Shown: piece by piece, positions 25,201-35,800 of the stretch
Numbering within the stretch: position 1 is the stretch's first letter
Layout of the letters: the number at the start of each line of letters is the position of its first letter
Assembly (NCBI RefSeq): GCF_009389715.1
Contig: NC_052405.1
Span: 9,837,194 to 9,901,193 of the forward strand
Reading direction: 5' to 3'
DNA: 64,000 nucleotides
Source of the DNA: Phoenix dactylifera
Lineage: Eukaryota > Streptophyta > Magnoliopsida > Arecales > Arecaceae
Position numbers and translations under genes: made by a program
The notes under the pieces: generated by a model
What the model saw: the letters and a program-made list of their open reading frames with translations, nothing else
Databases searched by the model: none
Told to the model about the DNA's origin: nothing

Positions 25201-26188
25201 TATGAACATTCGCACCTGTATCCACTAACCAATCGGTAGAATGAATTGCCAAATTTAACTCTAGACTTAAAGTTACATACCGATCATCAGTATTAGTAGG
25301 GCCAGTACTGGATAACACCATGTTGGTTTATGGATTGGAAAGTTGAGGAGGTGCATGTTCATAATTCTGATACTTCTTCTTCTTCATCCGGCATACTCGT
25401 GCCATATGACCGAATTTTTCATAATTGTAGCAAATCGGCCTCCGATCGTTCTTATTGATCTGGTGTTTTGGCTTCATAGATTTTCCTTTATTCTTAGGTC
25501 TACCCTTTTCAAATTTGGAGTTTTTGAACCTATAGGTTTTATTCTGGCCTTCTACAAAGTTCACCTTAGTTAGAAACTCAAGGTTCATGATTTGCTCATT
25601 ATCTTTCTTAAGATGTTGCTCTTGAATCCTAATGGCAGATAGTAGGGTTTTCATGCTCATTTCCTCGGTCTTATGTTTTAGGGACAACCCAAAATCTTTC
25701 GAAGAAGGTGGAAGCTTGTTAATAGTACAAGCAACTTGAAGGCTCTCAGTTATACACGTTTCCCTTAAGTCTAATTCATGATAAATCACTGTTAGCTCAT
25801 GGGCTTGGTCAACTGTGGGCTTGGTGTCTACCATCTTATAAGACAGGAATTGACTAGCAGTATACTTGTCCATTCCGGCATCTTGGATACCATATTTTTT
25901 ATTAAGATCATCCCAAATCTTCTTAGAGGTTTTCAAAGTGCAGTAGACATCAAAGAGGGGATCAGAAAGATAGGACAGAATCCTACCCCGATACAGGTAG
26001 TCTTTCTTCTTAAATTCCTCTAAATTACAAGTCCTAGCCGGTTCATTCTCATCCTCATTTGGAGGAGAGTCAAAAATTATGGAAAATAATCTAAGCGTGG
26101 TTAAGAAGATTTTCATTTTCTCTCTCCAACGCTTAAAATTAGTTCCATTAAACTTTTCAGGAAGAACCGGATCACTTGCATTGGCCAT
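22222..26188 (-). pseudogene. Copia gag-pol polyprotein, unit B copy, broken by stops and frameshifts
   Basis: Same domain order as the unit A copy. Gag runs from an ATG at 26188 to a stop at 25328 just after the zinc knuckle region; unit A has no stop there. Protease (DTGA) is in 24962-25321. A frameshift near 24962 separates it from integrase (24390-24965). Reverse transcriptase is open from 23507 to 22755 (YVDD intact), without the two private stops of unit A. A frameshift near 22755-22790 precedes RNase H (22522-22758, then 22222-22509). Stops at about 24390, 23622 and 22519 are shared with unit A and so are older than the duplication. Confidence 0.9.
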
Positions 26189-26240
26189 TGGGGTAACTCT
26201 AATTACTAGCCTATTATACGTAGAAAATCTACTTCAAGAA

Positions 26241-26767
26241 TGTTGCAAATAAAGTTGAAGCAGAAATAAAACTAAACTATTCTACTTCAATAAATAATAG
26301 GCAGTAATAGGCTAAAACAAAAAATTAAAAGTAAAAGTAGAAAAATGGAATCCGAGATGCTGAGGCGTGGTATGTTGGTCACTTTTCTTGAAGTAGATTT
26401 CACCGCCTTACAGTGCACTAGGCTTGGATGGCGTTCTACTCCTGAGATACAACAACCTCTCATTCCTTCCGCCTCGATGATTTGCATGGATCAAAGAAGG
26501 CTTCAAACCCAGAATCAATATGCAGCAAGCCCGTTTAAAAAAAATTTGGAAGAAATATTTTAACTGGTAGGAAGAGAGAGTAGAGAAAGAAAAGAGATTA
26601 GGAATCCTCTGCTTTTTGTTTGATCTCTTTCTAATATGTAGAGGTCGTCTATTTATAGATCTCTACGAGACGTATGCCTGTGGGGCGTGTCAACCCCACA
26701 CACAAACCAACCGCACCACCAAAGGATGGTGACAAAATAAAACATTTAATCGTTAATAAATCCAACA
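26241..26767 (-). repeat. 5' LTR of copia element B (527 bp)
   Basis: Direct repeat partner of 20799-21656, with the same 331-bp internal absence as in element A. Confidence 0.85.
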
Positions 26768-27307
26768 CTATGTTCTGAATGTTGTTACCAGTTAAGATAG
26801 TAATAAAGGTGGTATTGTTTATCATATAATTGAAGCATTGCTATGTGCCCTAAGATGAACTTGAAGAAAAGATCCACAAGTATTCTTGTTGCGTATCGCA
26901 GAAGGTTGGGGTGTTTCTTGAGGCCAAGCTGCTAATCTTGCCTTCACTGGTTAAGCGAAAAATTCGGTTCATACTCACATTCAGGTTCCGTTTGCAATAT
27001 GTGTAGCATTTTCCTTGAATCAAATATCAAATCCTACTCAATATATTACCCAAAATATATTTCTGAAAAAGAACTTAATTTTAAGAGGCAGTGAAAGTAT
27101 ACTCTGGAAAAGTAGATATTTGAAAAAAGGACTTGACCTTAAAAGGCTATGAAAACGTACACTGGAATAGGGATACTTTTATCCCTAAGCACAACACCTA
27201 CACCAAGTCTATCAAGTGCACACCAACCATTCATGAAGACACCGATTGCTGCCCCAGTAGCTCGCAGTCTCTCAGATCTCTCTAATACAAGACTTTTTAC
27301 TCCTTTT

Positions 27308-27795
27308 CTGCACAAACAATGAGCAAAATATAATGCAATGAAGATAACTTTTTATCATAATTAAAAAAATTATATCCAAATCTACATTTCAGAATTAGGT
27401 CCTATTAATCAATTAAGTTTTTCATCTACTACCAGATATCAGTTTGTATCAAAATGGGGCACCCACTTATACAATTTATCTGAACCTTGCCTCTGATTAT
27501 CTCGGCCTATATAACCCAGTTTTTCTCAAGATATCAGCTGATACAAAAATCAATATATCAGACAAGAGTTTTAATCTTCCTTTCTTCATCTTGATTTATA
27601 AGTTGATAAATAAATATCCAAAGTGAAAGCATAAAGACAATTGTAGCCTCTATTTTATTATGTAAACCAAGAAATCAATATCTTGGTTCCTATATATTAG
27701 CTAAGTTGCGATGAACTGAGATCTTCATTCATCTCGGTACCCATCACTCACCAATATGGTTGATATCTTAGCTTTTAAAACATAGCCAGGGCTTT
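27308..27795. other. Intron-1-side spacer of gene 2B
   Basis: AT-rich sequence matching 8155-8640 of unit A with scattered differences. No gene, repeat or conserved exon is visible. It ends at the 7-bp target duplication of the LINE insertion. Confidence 0.5.
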
Positions 27796-28319
27796 CTTTT
27801 TTTTTTTGGCTAGGACGGGTGGATTATACCTGACAGGTACGGATACACCCAATAAAGTCAAAAAATAGGATACCTCGGAGTGTCAAGAGCAACTTCCCAT
27901 CTCTAGTCCACAAGGTGCCTCCGGAGTGACAAGCTACATACGCAACCACCCAATCCGCAGCACCATTGGCTTCACGATAAATATGCTTGGTCTGAAAGGC
28001 TCCACTATCACTCACCATAGCCCAAATGTCACGGAGCAATGGATGGTCACAGCCGTTACCCTTTGGACCCCCCCGGATCCAATTGATAACGGTGGCTGTA
28101 TCATCCTCCAGGATGATGGACCTGGCCTGTAACACGCACCGGGCATGGCGAAGACCCGCCCAGGCAGCTATCAACTCGGCACACGGAACCGAAGTGTCAA
28201 ATAACTTATTACCCCCAGCAGCCACAACCATGGCAGACGGGTCCCGAATAACAAAACCCGCACCTCCCCTCGTGCCACCATCCAGAACTGACCCATCAAA
28301 GTTGACCTTGAGAAAACTC
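27796..28319 (-). mobile_element. 5'-truncated LINE insertion with RNase H domain
   Basis: Unit A has the empty site (CCAGGGCTTTAAAGC at about 8629). In unit B this insert is flanked by a 7-bp target duplication GGGCTTT (27789-27795, 28320-28326) and ends, in minus orientation, in a poly(A) tail (plus-strand T run 27797-27807). These are the marks of target-primed reverse transcription. The coding part is a plant LINE type-1 RNase H. The insert is truncated right at the start of that domain. Confidence 0.9.
27824..28316 (-). pseudogene. LINE C-terminal RNase H domain (fragment)
   Basis: The minus-strand frame is open from the truncation point to a stop at 27824. Catalytic positions of RNase H are in order: LKVNFDGS (first Asp), CAELIAAWAGL (Glu), LEDDTATVINW (Asp) and REANGAADWV (last Asp). 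In complete plant LINEs this domain follows the reverse transcriptase, which is absent here. The fragment has no start codon or promoter of its own, so it is a dead end of retrotransposition. Confidence 0.85.
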
Positions 28320-28787
28320 GGGCTTTAAAGCTACATAATTTGGATTGGAATCGTGCATGTTTCACATTCATTGGCTATTATTAACATGTGTAGAATTTCA
28401 CCTCTTGAGTAAATAAATATATCCACATCTAACTGTAGTCTGTTGATCTGTGTCCTTGGTGTATGCAAGAGAACAAGTCTGATGGCTTTCTAATCTACAG
28501 TAGGATTGGACATGGCCATAGCTGCATCTTGCACAACATTAAACCTCGCCTGATATGCTGCTGAGTTCCTCTTTAAAATCAAACCCACCTGTATTCAATT
28601 TTTCATGTTGTGGACTGGCTAGCATTCATAGCGTCTCATCCATGGCAATCTTCTTGGGTTTCCTTTTGCGAACCATCCATCGACCACCTGCTGCTGATGG
28701 AGCTTAGCAAGCTTTGGTTCGGTACACCAGTTTTGAGTTCCATGCCATTCAGCCTGCAACCAGAGTAACAGCATCTATATCCATATG
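28320..28787. repeat. First copy of the conserved 8640-9075 segment in unit B
   Basis: Matches unit A 8640-9095 and a second copy in unit B that is split by the Athila element (29967-30005 plus 41473-41890). Both B copies share small variants (ATTATTAACATGTGTAG against ATTATAAACATGTATAG in A), so one B copy was made from the other. Confidence 0.8.
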
Positions 28788-29685
28788 ATTTGGGTTGTTC
28801 CTATTCCTTTGCATGTGCCAACTAAAGGAGGTTTTCTGAAAATAAATTTTGAATTTTGAACGAACATTCGGAGGCCATTAAAAGGGGTCAAACATGGGCA
28901 CCGAAAACACATCCATTGCAGCCTTCTTCCTCACCCGCCTCCTCCTCCTCTTCTTCTCCATTTTAGATAGGGTTTTTAGGGTGAATATCTAGAAGATTCA
29001 AGATCAGATCTGAGTCCTCTACTTTCCTTACAAACCTCATCTCTATCTGCTTCAAGACGATTGATCAAGAGTTGATTGAATCCCGGCGGGCAGATTTCAG
29101 CTTTCAAGTGTTCTACAGCTGCTAGCACTGTTGCGGAAGAAGATCCTTCAGGACTTCGCGTGTACTTCTCGTAGAGGTCATTCGTGTGCGTGGCTGCGAA
29201 GTCAAGAATCAGATTCACAACTTTCATCCATTATAAAAGGTATTAATCTAGCATTAATCATTTATTATGGTGTCAAGTTCTAGGTCCGATTCTCCGAGGT
29301 TTTACCCTCCTTTGGGGCTCCTTACGGAGATATCTCCAGAATCCATTCGATGGATATTCGGAGATTAATTGGAAAAGAGTTCTTAAGTTTCAGATCTGAT
29401 AGTTAATCATGCATAAAAGTTTTAGCATAATTGTTTAAACGATTCCGGCATAATCCTATGTGTTCTTAATGTGCTGATTTCTAGATTTGATCTTGTAAGC
29501 ATGCATGAATTAAATTGTTTGATTCATTTTTCCGCTGTATTTTTGAAACTTTAAAAGAACTACGTGTGGCTTGATTCCCCTTGTGAAGGGGTACGTAGGC
29601 AACCCGATCACATTCAGCCATGGTTTTCAAAAAAAAAAAAAAATTCAGCATGCTAAACACTGAAGAACCTAGGATTTCTTTCAAT
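28788..29685. other. Inserted block, probable LTR-retrotransposon fragment
   Basis: Absent from unit A. It has a C/T-rich leader-like part (28920-28970), and near 29555-29610 a run of the type 'TTGATTCCCCTTGTGAAGGGGTACGTAGGCAACC' split over two short motifs, GATTCCCCTTGTGAAGGGG and TACGTAGGCAACC. Such endings are common in U5 regions of plant gypsy LTRs. A poly(A)-like run is at 29628-29642. No coding frame is supported. The LTR identification is inference. Confidence 0.45.
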
Positions 29686-29966
29686 GGCCACAGCCGTTAC
29701 CCCTTGGACCCCTCTGGATCCAACTGATAATGGTGGCTGAATTATCCTCCAGGATGATGGACTTGGCCTGTAACACGCACTGGGCATGGCAAAGGCCCGC
29801 CCAGGCAGCTATCAACTCCGCACACGGAACCGAAGTGTCAAATAACTTATTACCCCCAGCAGCCATAATCTTGGCAGACAGGTCCCGAATAACAAAACCC
29901 GCACCTCCCTTCGTACCACCATCCAGGACTGACCCACTAAAGTTGACCTTGAGGAAACTCGGATTT
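29686..29966 (-). repeat. Second, partial copy of the LINE RNase H tail
   Basis: Equivalent to 28041-28319 with point differences, and joined on the right to the same flanking sequence (AAAGCCACATAATTTGG). It is therefore part of a local tandem duplication rather than a second LINE insertion. The minus-strand frame (29681-29866) keeps CAELIAAWAGL and LEDNSATIISW. Confidence 0.8.
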
Positions 29967-30005
29967 TAAAGCCACATAATTTGGATTGGAATCGTGCATG
30001 TTTCA

Positions 30006-31695
30006 TGATGAGAGCACAAAAGTGCGTTATACACGTTGCTTAAATTAATTTTATTGCTAACAAATAATGATAAAAGGGCTGCATTAATTTTATATTTTAT
30101 TTGGCACAGATTATCGTAAATCAGAGTTTAATGTGCATTTGGTTGACTTCAAGCCTGATTACACTGGAATAGAATTGAACCTGGTCAAGCATACTTGCAC
30201 CCGAGGGACACATGGCAGCCATCCGGAGGCAGCACAAGATGGATCCACTAAGGGTCTAATTTCATCATTCGGAAGGATCCAAAAGCCCGCAATGGATCTG
30301 TGATTTGATCTCCCGCAACCCTCATCCAGATCCGCGATCAAGGCCCTCATCTCTCGCCCGTTTAAGAAGCTTCCCAGCCACCCCGTCTTCATTGCATTCC
30401 AGCCCGTGACCAGCGTCCGCCCGAGCCAGCGATCAGCGCCTCCTCCCAGCAGCCCTCCACCTCTTCCGTGACCTCCTCCCGCGATCACTCCCCAGCATCC
30501 GGACGTTTTCCATTTCCACGGTTGAAGCGCATCCCGACTTCATCCACGCGTCCCAGCAACCCATTTCAGCTTACTGTCCAGCGAGTCCATGATTACCGCC
30601 CAGTCATCCGGATTTCAACTCCATCAGCGCCTCCCAGCAGCCCGTGACCAGCTCCCGTGCACAATCCCAGCGGCCGTCCGGAAGAGATCACGCGCCTCCC
30701 AGCTTCCTCCTTCCGCGTGCGCCTCCTTCCAGCTCCGCATCAGTCCTCCCAAGCATCCGCCTCCTCCACAGCGGTTCAAGATCATCTCCCGGACCTCCAC
30801 AGCTCCCGCGAGCCCGCGATCACCGCCCGGCCGTCCGCCTCCGCCCGCAATCACCTCCACAGCTTCCTCCCGTCAATCCCGTGGCGACCTCCAATGTTCA
30901 CGGATCTACCTTCCGAGATCCTGCACCCGCTTCCCCTCCACTCCATGCTCCGGCAATCTATAAGAAGGGGTGGAGGAAGAACAAGAAGGGGAGCTCTCAT
31001 TCGAAAAAAAAATAGAGAGGAGCCGGGCTGCTGCAGTAGTAAGAAAAAGAGAAAAAAATAGAAAGAAACAGGGGATGCCCTGTTTCTGTTATTAAAAAAA
31101 GAAAAAAAAAAGAGTGAGAAAGAGAGAGGAAGATGGAGGGCTGATATCCTAGGTGATGGGTGAAGGGAGATCATTTGGTATACCAAACTCATGATGTAAA
31201 TTCTAATCCTTTGCTTTATACGATTTATCTTTTGATTATGCCATGATTCTTATATGTTGAAAATTCTTTTATGATTTATGCTTATTGACACATGTCTTCC
31301 TCGATTATTTGATTCATCGTTGACGTTATAAGGCACGTTGAATGCTTAACAAAAGAATTCATGTTATCAAGAACATACTCCATAATTAAATTTTCTGCTT
31401 ATAATTCTTAAAGAAAACAAAAGAATCATAGAATTTATCGCATGAATTTGATATTATCAAAGGAGATTCTGGATCCCTGCACCATCTTAATCTATCCTAA
31501 CTTCGATTCTCTACTTATTGATTTATTTTCTATTTGCAAAACATCATATTAATCCACAAGTTTATTGTATTAATTAAATCTGAAATTACGCTAATAATCC
31601 ATATTTCGTTCTCTGAGGAATCGACCTCGGACTCCCGAGTTATATTACTTGTGCGATTCTCCTGCACTTGGGAGAACAGTTTTATTTTAGCACCA
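30006..31695 (+). repeat. 5' LTR of the Athila-type element (1690 bp)
   Basis: Begins TGATGAGAGCAC and ends TTTAGCACCA. The U3 part (about 30300-30950) is unusually C-rich, with many CCCAGC and CCTCC repeats, in contrast to the AT-rich rest of the element. A TATA-like CTATAAGAAG lies at 30957-30966, with purine-rich sequence downstream. The overlapping proline/serine/arginine-rich frames here (30589-31061) are products of base composition, not genes. Confidence 0.92.
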
Positions 31696-31706
31696 AGTTT
31701 TATTTT

Positions 31707-31727
31707 AGCGCCGTTGCCGGGGAACGG
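31707..31727 (+). other. Primer binding site (tRNA-Asp type)
   Basis: AGCGCCGTTGCCGGGGAACG lies 12 bases after the LTR end and matches the TGGCGCCGTTGCCGGGGA primer site known from Athila and Tat elements, except for the first bases. The LTR terminus motif GTTTTATTTTAGC is repeated between LTR and primer site. The region from here to 32868 is AT-rich leader without supported genes. Confidence 0.75.
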
Positions 31728-32868
31728 CTGAGTTATTAGTATAATTTTAGATTTAATTTTTACCTTGGTAGTTAGTATTTTTCTTTTGAAAAAAAAAATT
31801 GCATCTTTACTACTATTTTTAATTCCCTGCACAGTTTGCATCAAACTCTGATATCATAGAAATTAGTCGTCTGATTTGACTCAAATTTGGTCAGCTAGTG
31901 CAAGACACATTGTTAGATAATCTGAACGGTCTGATTGACATTCTGACATTTTTAAGACCATCAGATTAATACGAAACCTTGCTGCTTTCTACTTTAAATT
32001 TTCTGCATTTATTTTTTTAGAATCAGAATTTTATTGTTATCATATCTCATTAACCCTTGTTGCTAATTAAAAATTTAAGAAAAAAAAACTTTAAGAAAAG
32101 ATCAAGGGTGATTATTCAAAAATAAAAAAAAAGAAAAAAAAACCTAAAATTTCAAATTTCAAATTTCAAATTTCAAATTTCAGACTTCAACTCATACAAT
32201 TTAAAAAAAAAATAAATAATTAATTTGCTTGATCACCTATTCAATGAAATTTAATGTCATGTCATAAAATATTAAAAAAAAAATCTCTTGATTGTTGCAT
32301 ATAGTATAAGGCATCAGCATAAAATATTCTAAGGGCTGAACCTATTTAAAAAGATAAGGTCGGGATTTCATCACTCGTCCTTAGCCCAAAAATCACCCCA
32401 GTGCATAAATATCCTAAGCTTAACTAAAATCAACTAGACGTTGGCCCCTAAGGACATTCGAGCTCAATAGGACGAAGACCATCGAAAGTTGCACCAATTT
32501 CGCTCTGTGGCTTAGTTGATGTCTAGGCAAGCTTTGTCCCTATAAGGGAGACAGTTCATCTGTTCGAGGCAAGTGGGTTTTAAGTGGGACCTTTGCGAAC
32601 GCATCGTGACCCCTCCACTTACCTGAGAGCTTACCTGGTCAACTCGGTTCATTAGACCGTATTGGAGGCTTAGGTGCTCTCTTCAAACCAGTTAGGAGCT
32701 GTCTAGAAATTTAAGAAAAACATTAGAAATTGAGGTGTAATGTTTTGTTGCATGTTTGATTGTGAATAGGATTTTTGTTTTAGGATGTCGTTTTAGGGTC
32801 TCTTTAGTTGGTTCTTATATTTATTTTTTTTTAAAAATAAAAAAAAAAGAGAGAGGGAAATATTTTGC

Positions 32869-35800
32869 ATGCTAAAGTGGAATAGGGACGATACCGGTCG
32901 ATTAAGTCGTACAACTTTAGATCATCTCTTAGGACACATTCCTGAAATTCCTTCGCAATATCTCACACCTTGTGAGATGGCTGATCTAAATGAAGATGCG
33001 GGAAGTCACCACAATCGAGAACGAGAACCCCATGTTATGACTCTAAGACAATACCTACAACCGGCTAGGACTAGTCAGCCTTCATGCATAATTTTTCCTG
33101 ATAATGTAGGACATTTTGACATCAAACCAGGGGTAATCCAATTGCTGCCCAAGTTTCATGGGTTAGAGTCCGAAAGTCCGTATCTTCATTTAAAGAATTT
33201 TGAAGAATTGAGCATTACATTTAGAGTGCCAAATATCACCGAGGATGTCCTCAAGTTGACATTGTTTCCTTTCTCTCTAAAGGATAAGGCCAAAACATGG
33301 CTAAACTCTTTGCGACCTAGATCAATAAGAAATTGGCAAGATATGCAGAGAGAATTTTTAAAGAAGTTCTTTCCCACACAAAGGACCAACTTTTTGAAAA
33401 GACATATCAGCAATTTCCAACAGAAAGATAATGAAACATTTTATGAATGTTGGGACAGATTTAAAGACCTTCTTCTCTCATGCCCTCATCACGGATTCGA
33501 AACTTGGAGAACCATTAGCTTCTTTTATGAAGGTTTATCTCCACAGTTGAAACAGTTTGTAGAGACCATGTGCAATGGTAGATTCTTAGAAAAACAACCT
33601 GATGAGGCATGGGAGTATTTGGATTCCCTTGCTGAGACTGCCCAACTTTGGGATAACGGGGATAGAAATAACAAGTCTTTGCCTAAGCCCACTAGCTCTG
33701 TACAGGGAGGCCTTTACAACCTCAGAGCTGAGGATGATCTTCATGCTAAAATGGCAGCCCTCACTAGGAAGGTAGAAGAAATTGAGCTTAGGAAGGTTGA
33801 GCCTGTCAAGACAATAGAGCTTAGAAATGAGTGTTGTGGTATCTGCGATATGTCGGGTCATACCACTACAGATTGTCCCACCATACCGGCATTCAAAGAA
33901 GTCTTGCACGATCAAGCAAATGCGATGAACTCCTACCAAAAGCCTTATAACGATCCATACTCGAATACCTATAACCCTGGTTGGAAGAATCATCCAAATT
34001 TTAGGTGGAGAAACGATCACTCTCAACAGTCACACCATTCAGCTCCTCCACCTACACATCCTACTTATGCACCATCACCTTCTCAAAAGCCAAATATCGA
34101 GGATACCTTGCAATCCATACAAACTTTTCTACAAGGTCAAGCTAATATCAATGCTCAAAATACTCGAAATTTTGAAGACATAAGGAACCAATTGTCAATG
34201 TTGACTACCGTCCTAAGTACCCAAGAGAAGGGTAAGCTTCCAGCTCAACCCCAACCTAACCCACAAGTGCACGGTAGTAATAATACGGCTCCTTCTAGTT
34301 CGCATACAGAACATGCAAAGAGCATCATGACTTTGCGTAATGGAAAAGTCATTGATCAAACCGTCCAATTGAGACCGCAAGTCACTTCTAATTCTGATGC
34401 TCCCAAAGTCGATGAAAGGGACAAAGAAGAAGTTGAGGTCCCAACTTCTACTAAGAAAGTTGAATGTCCTTTTCCTCCACCTTTTCCACAACGGTTAAAG
34501 CCGTTGCAAAAGCTCGAACCTAATTCTGAAATTCTTGAGCTTTTTAAACAAGTAAAGATCAACATACCTCTTCTTGATGCAATCAAACAAGTACCCTCAT
34601 ATGCCAAATTTTTGAAGGACTTGTGTACTGTTAAGCGCCGATTAAATGTTAAGAAGAAGGCATTTTTAACTGAAAATGTGAGTGCTATTTTGCAGCACAA
34701 CATTCTCCCTAAATATAAAGATCCAGGTTGCCCAACCATCTCATGCATCATAGGCGACTTTAGGATAGAGCGAGCATTGTTAGATTTAGGGGCGAGTGTG
34801 AATTTGTTGCCATATTCTGTATATGAGCAACTTGGTTTAGGTGAGTTGAAGCCAACCTCCGTCACTTTGCAATTAGCTGACAGGTCAGTTAAAATTCCAA
34901 GGGGAATTATCGAGGATGTATTAGTCCAAGTAGACAAGTTCTACTTTCCTGTCGATTTTATTGTATTGGACACACATCTGGCTTCGAACTCACAGTCTCA
35001 GATTCCGGTCATTTTAGGACGTCCATTCCTTGCAACTTCTAATGCATTGATTAATTGTAGGAATGGCGTCATGAAGCTTTCTTTTGGTAACATGACCTTA
35101 GAACTGAACATTTTTAATGTGTGCAAACAACCTAATGATCCCGAAGAGAGTAAGAAGGTTGATTGGGTTGAAACTATCGCGGAGGAATATTTGTTAGCTG
35201 AAGTATTTAACGATCCATCCGGCGATAGTTTAATTGATTGGTGTTCTAATGGCACCAATAAAGATGATTTGTTGGTCAAACCTAGTATGAATTTTTCGAA
35301 CACCATGATGATCAATGGGTGGAGACCAAAAGAAGGAGAATTTGAGAGATTGTCGCCTCGAGAGGTGAAAATAGAACCATCCCATGAGCAAGCACCCAAG
35401 CTTGAATTGAAACCCTTACCAAAGGAACTTAATTATGCTTTTCTTATACTCGAAGATACTTTTCCTGTAATCATCTCGTCTGGACTTGATCATACCCAAG
35501 AAAAAAAATTAATTGATGTTTTAAAGAATCATAAAGGAGCCTTAGGGTGGTCTATTGCCGATTTGAAGGGAATTAGCCCCTTAATTTGCACGCACCGGAT
35601 ATATTTGGAGGACAATGCCAAAACCACAAGGCAAATGCAACGAAGGTTAAATCCTACAATGAGAGATGTGGTTAAGGCAGAAGTCCTCAAGTTGCTTGAC
35701 GTGGGTATTATTTACCCAATTTCCGACAGCAAGTGGGTAAGCCCTACTCAAGTCGTTCCTAAGAAATCGGGTTTGACGGTAGTAAAAAATGAACAAGGTG

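Larger units (their letters stand above)
20799..26767 (-). mobile_element. Ty1/copia LTR retrotransposon, unit B copy (defective)
   Basis: It is allelic in position to the element at 1641-7611: same flanks and same 5-bp duplication CTATG (20794-20798, 26768-26772). The 3' LTR is 20799-21656 (858 bp; its terminal TG has mutated to TA) and the 5' LTR is 26241-26767 (527 bp). It was copied by segmental duplication, not by an independent insertion. Confidence 0.93.
20008..27307 (-). pseudogene. Gene 2B: truncated FAD monooxygenase (exons 4, 3 and 2 only), split by a copia element
   Basis: Exon 2 is 27161-27307, exon 3 is 20615-20665 and exon 4 is 20008-20176, with the same lengths and phases as in gene 2A and the intact genes. 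Exon 2 uses an acceptor followed by AAAAGG rather than GAAAGG, which changes one base but keeps the frame. Exons 5 and 6 are missing through the same deletion as in unit A, and exon 1 was not found. A copia insertion lies in intron 2 at the position equivalent to unit A, so the defect is inherited from the ancestor of A and B. Confidence 0.85.

Noticed and set aside
30589..31061. Overlapping Pro/Ser/Arg-rich frames, repeated at 40419-40836
   Set aside because: They lie within both LTRs of the Athila element in a C-rich tract; no start context or domain, and several frames are open at once.
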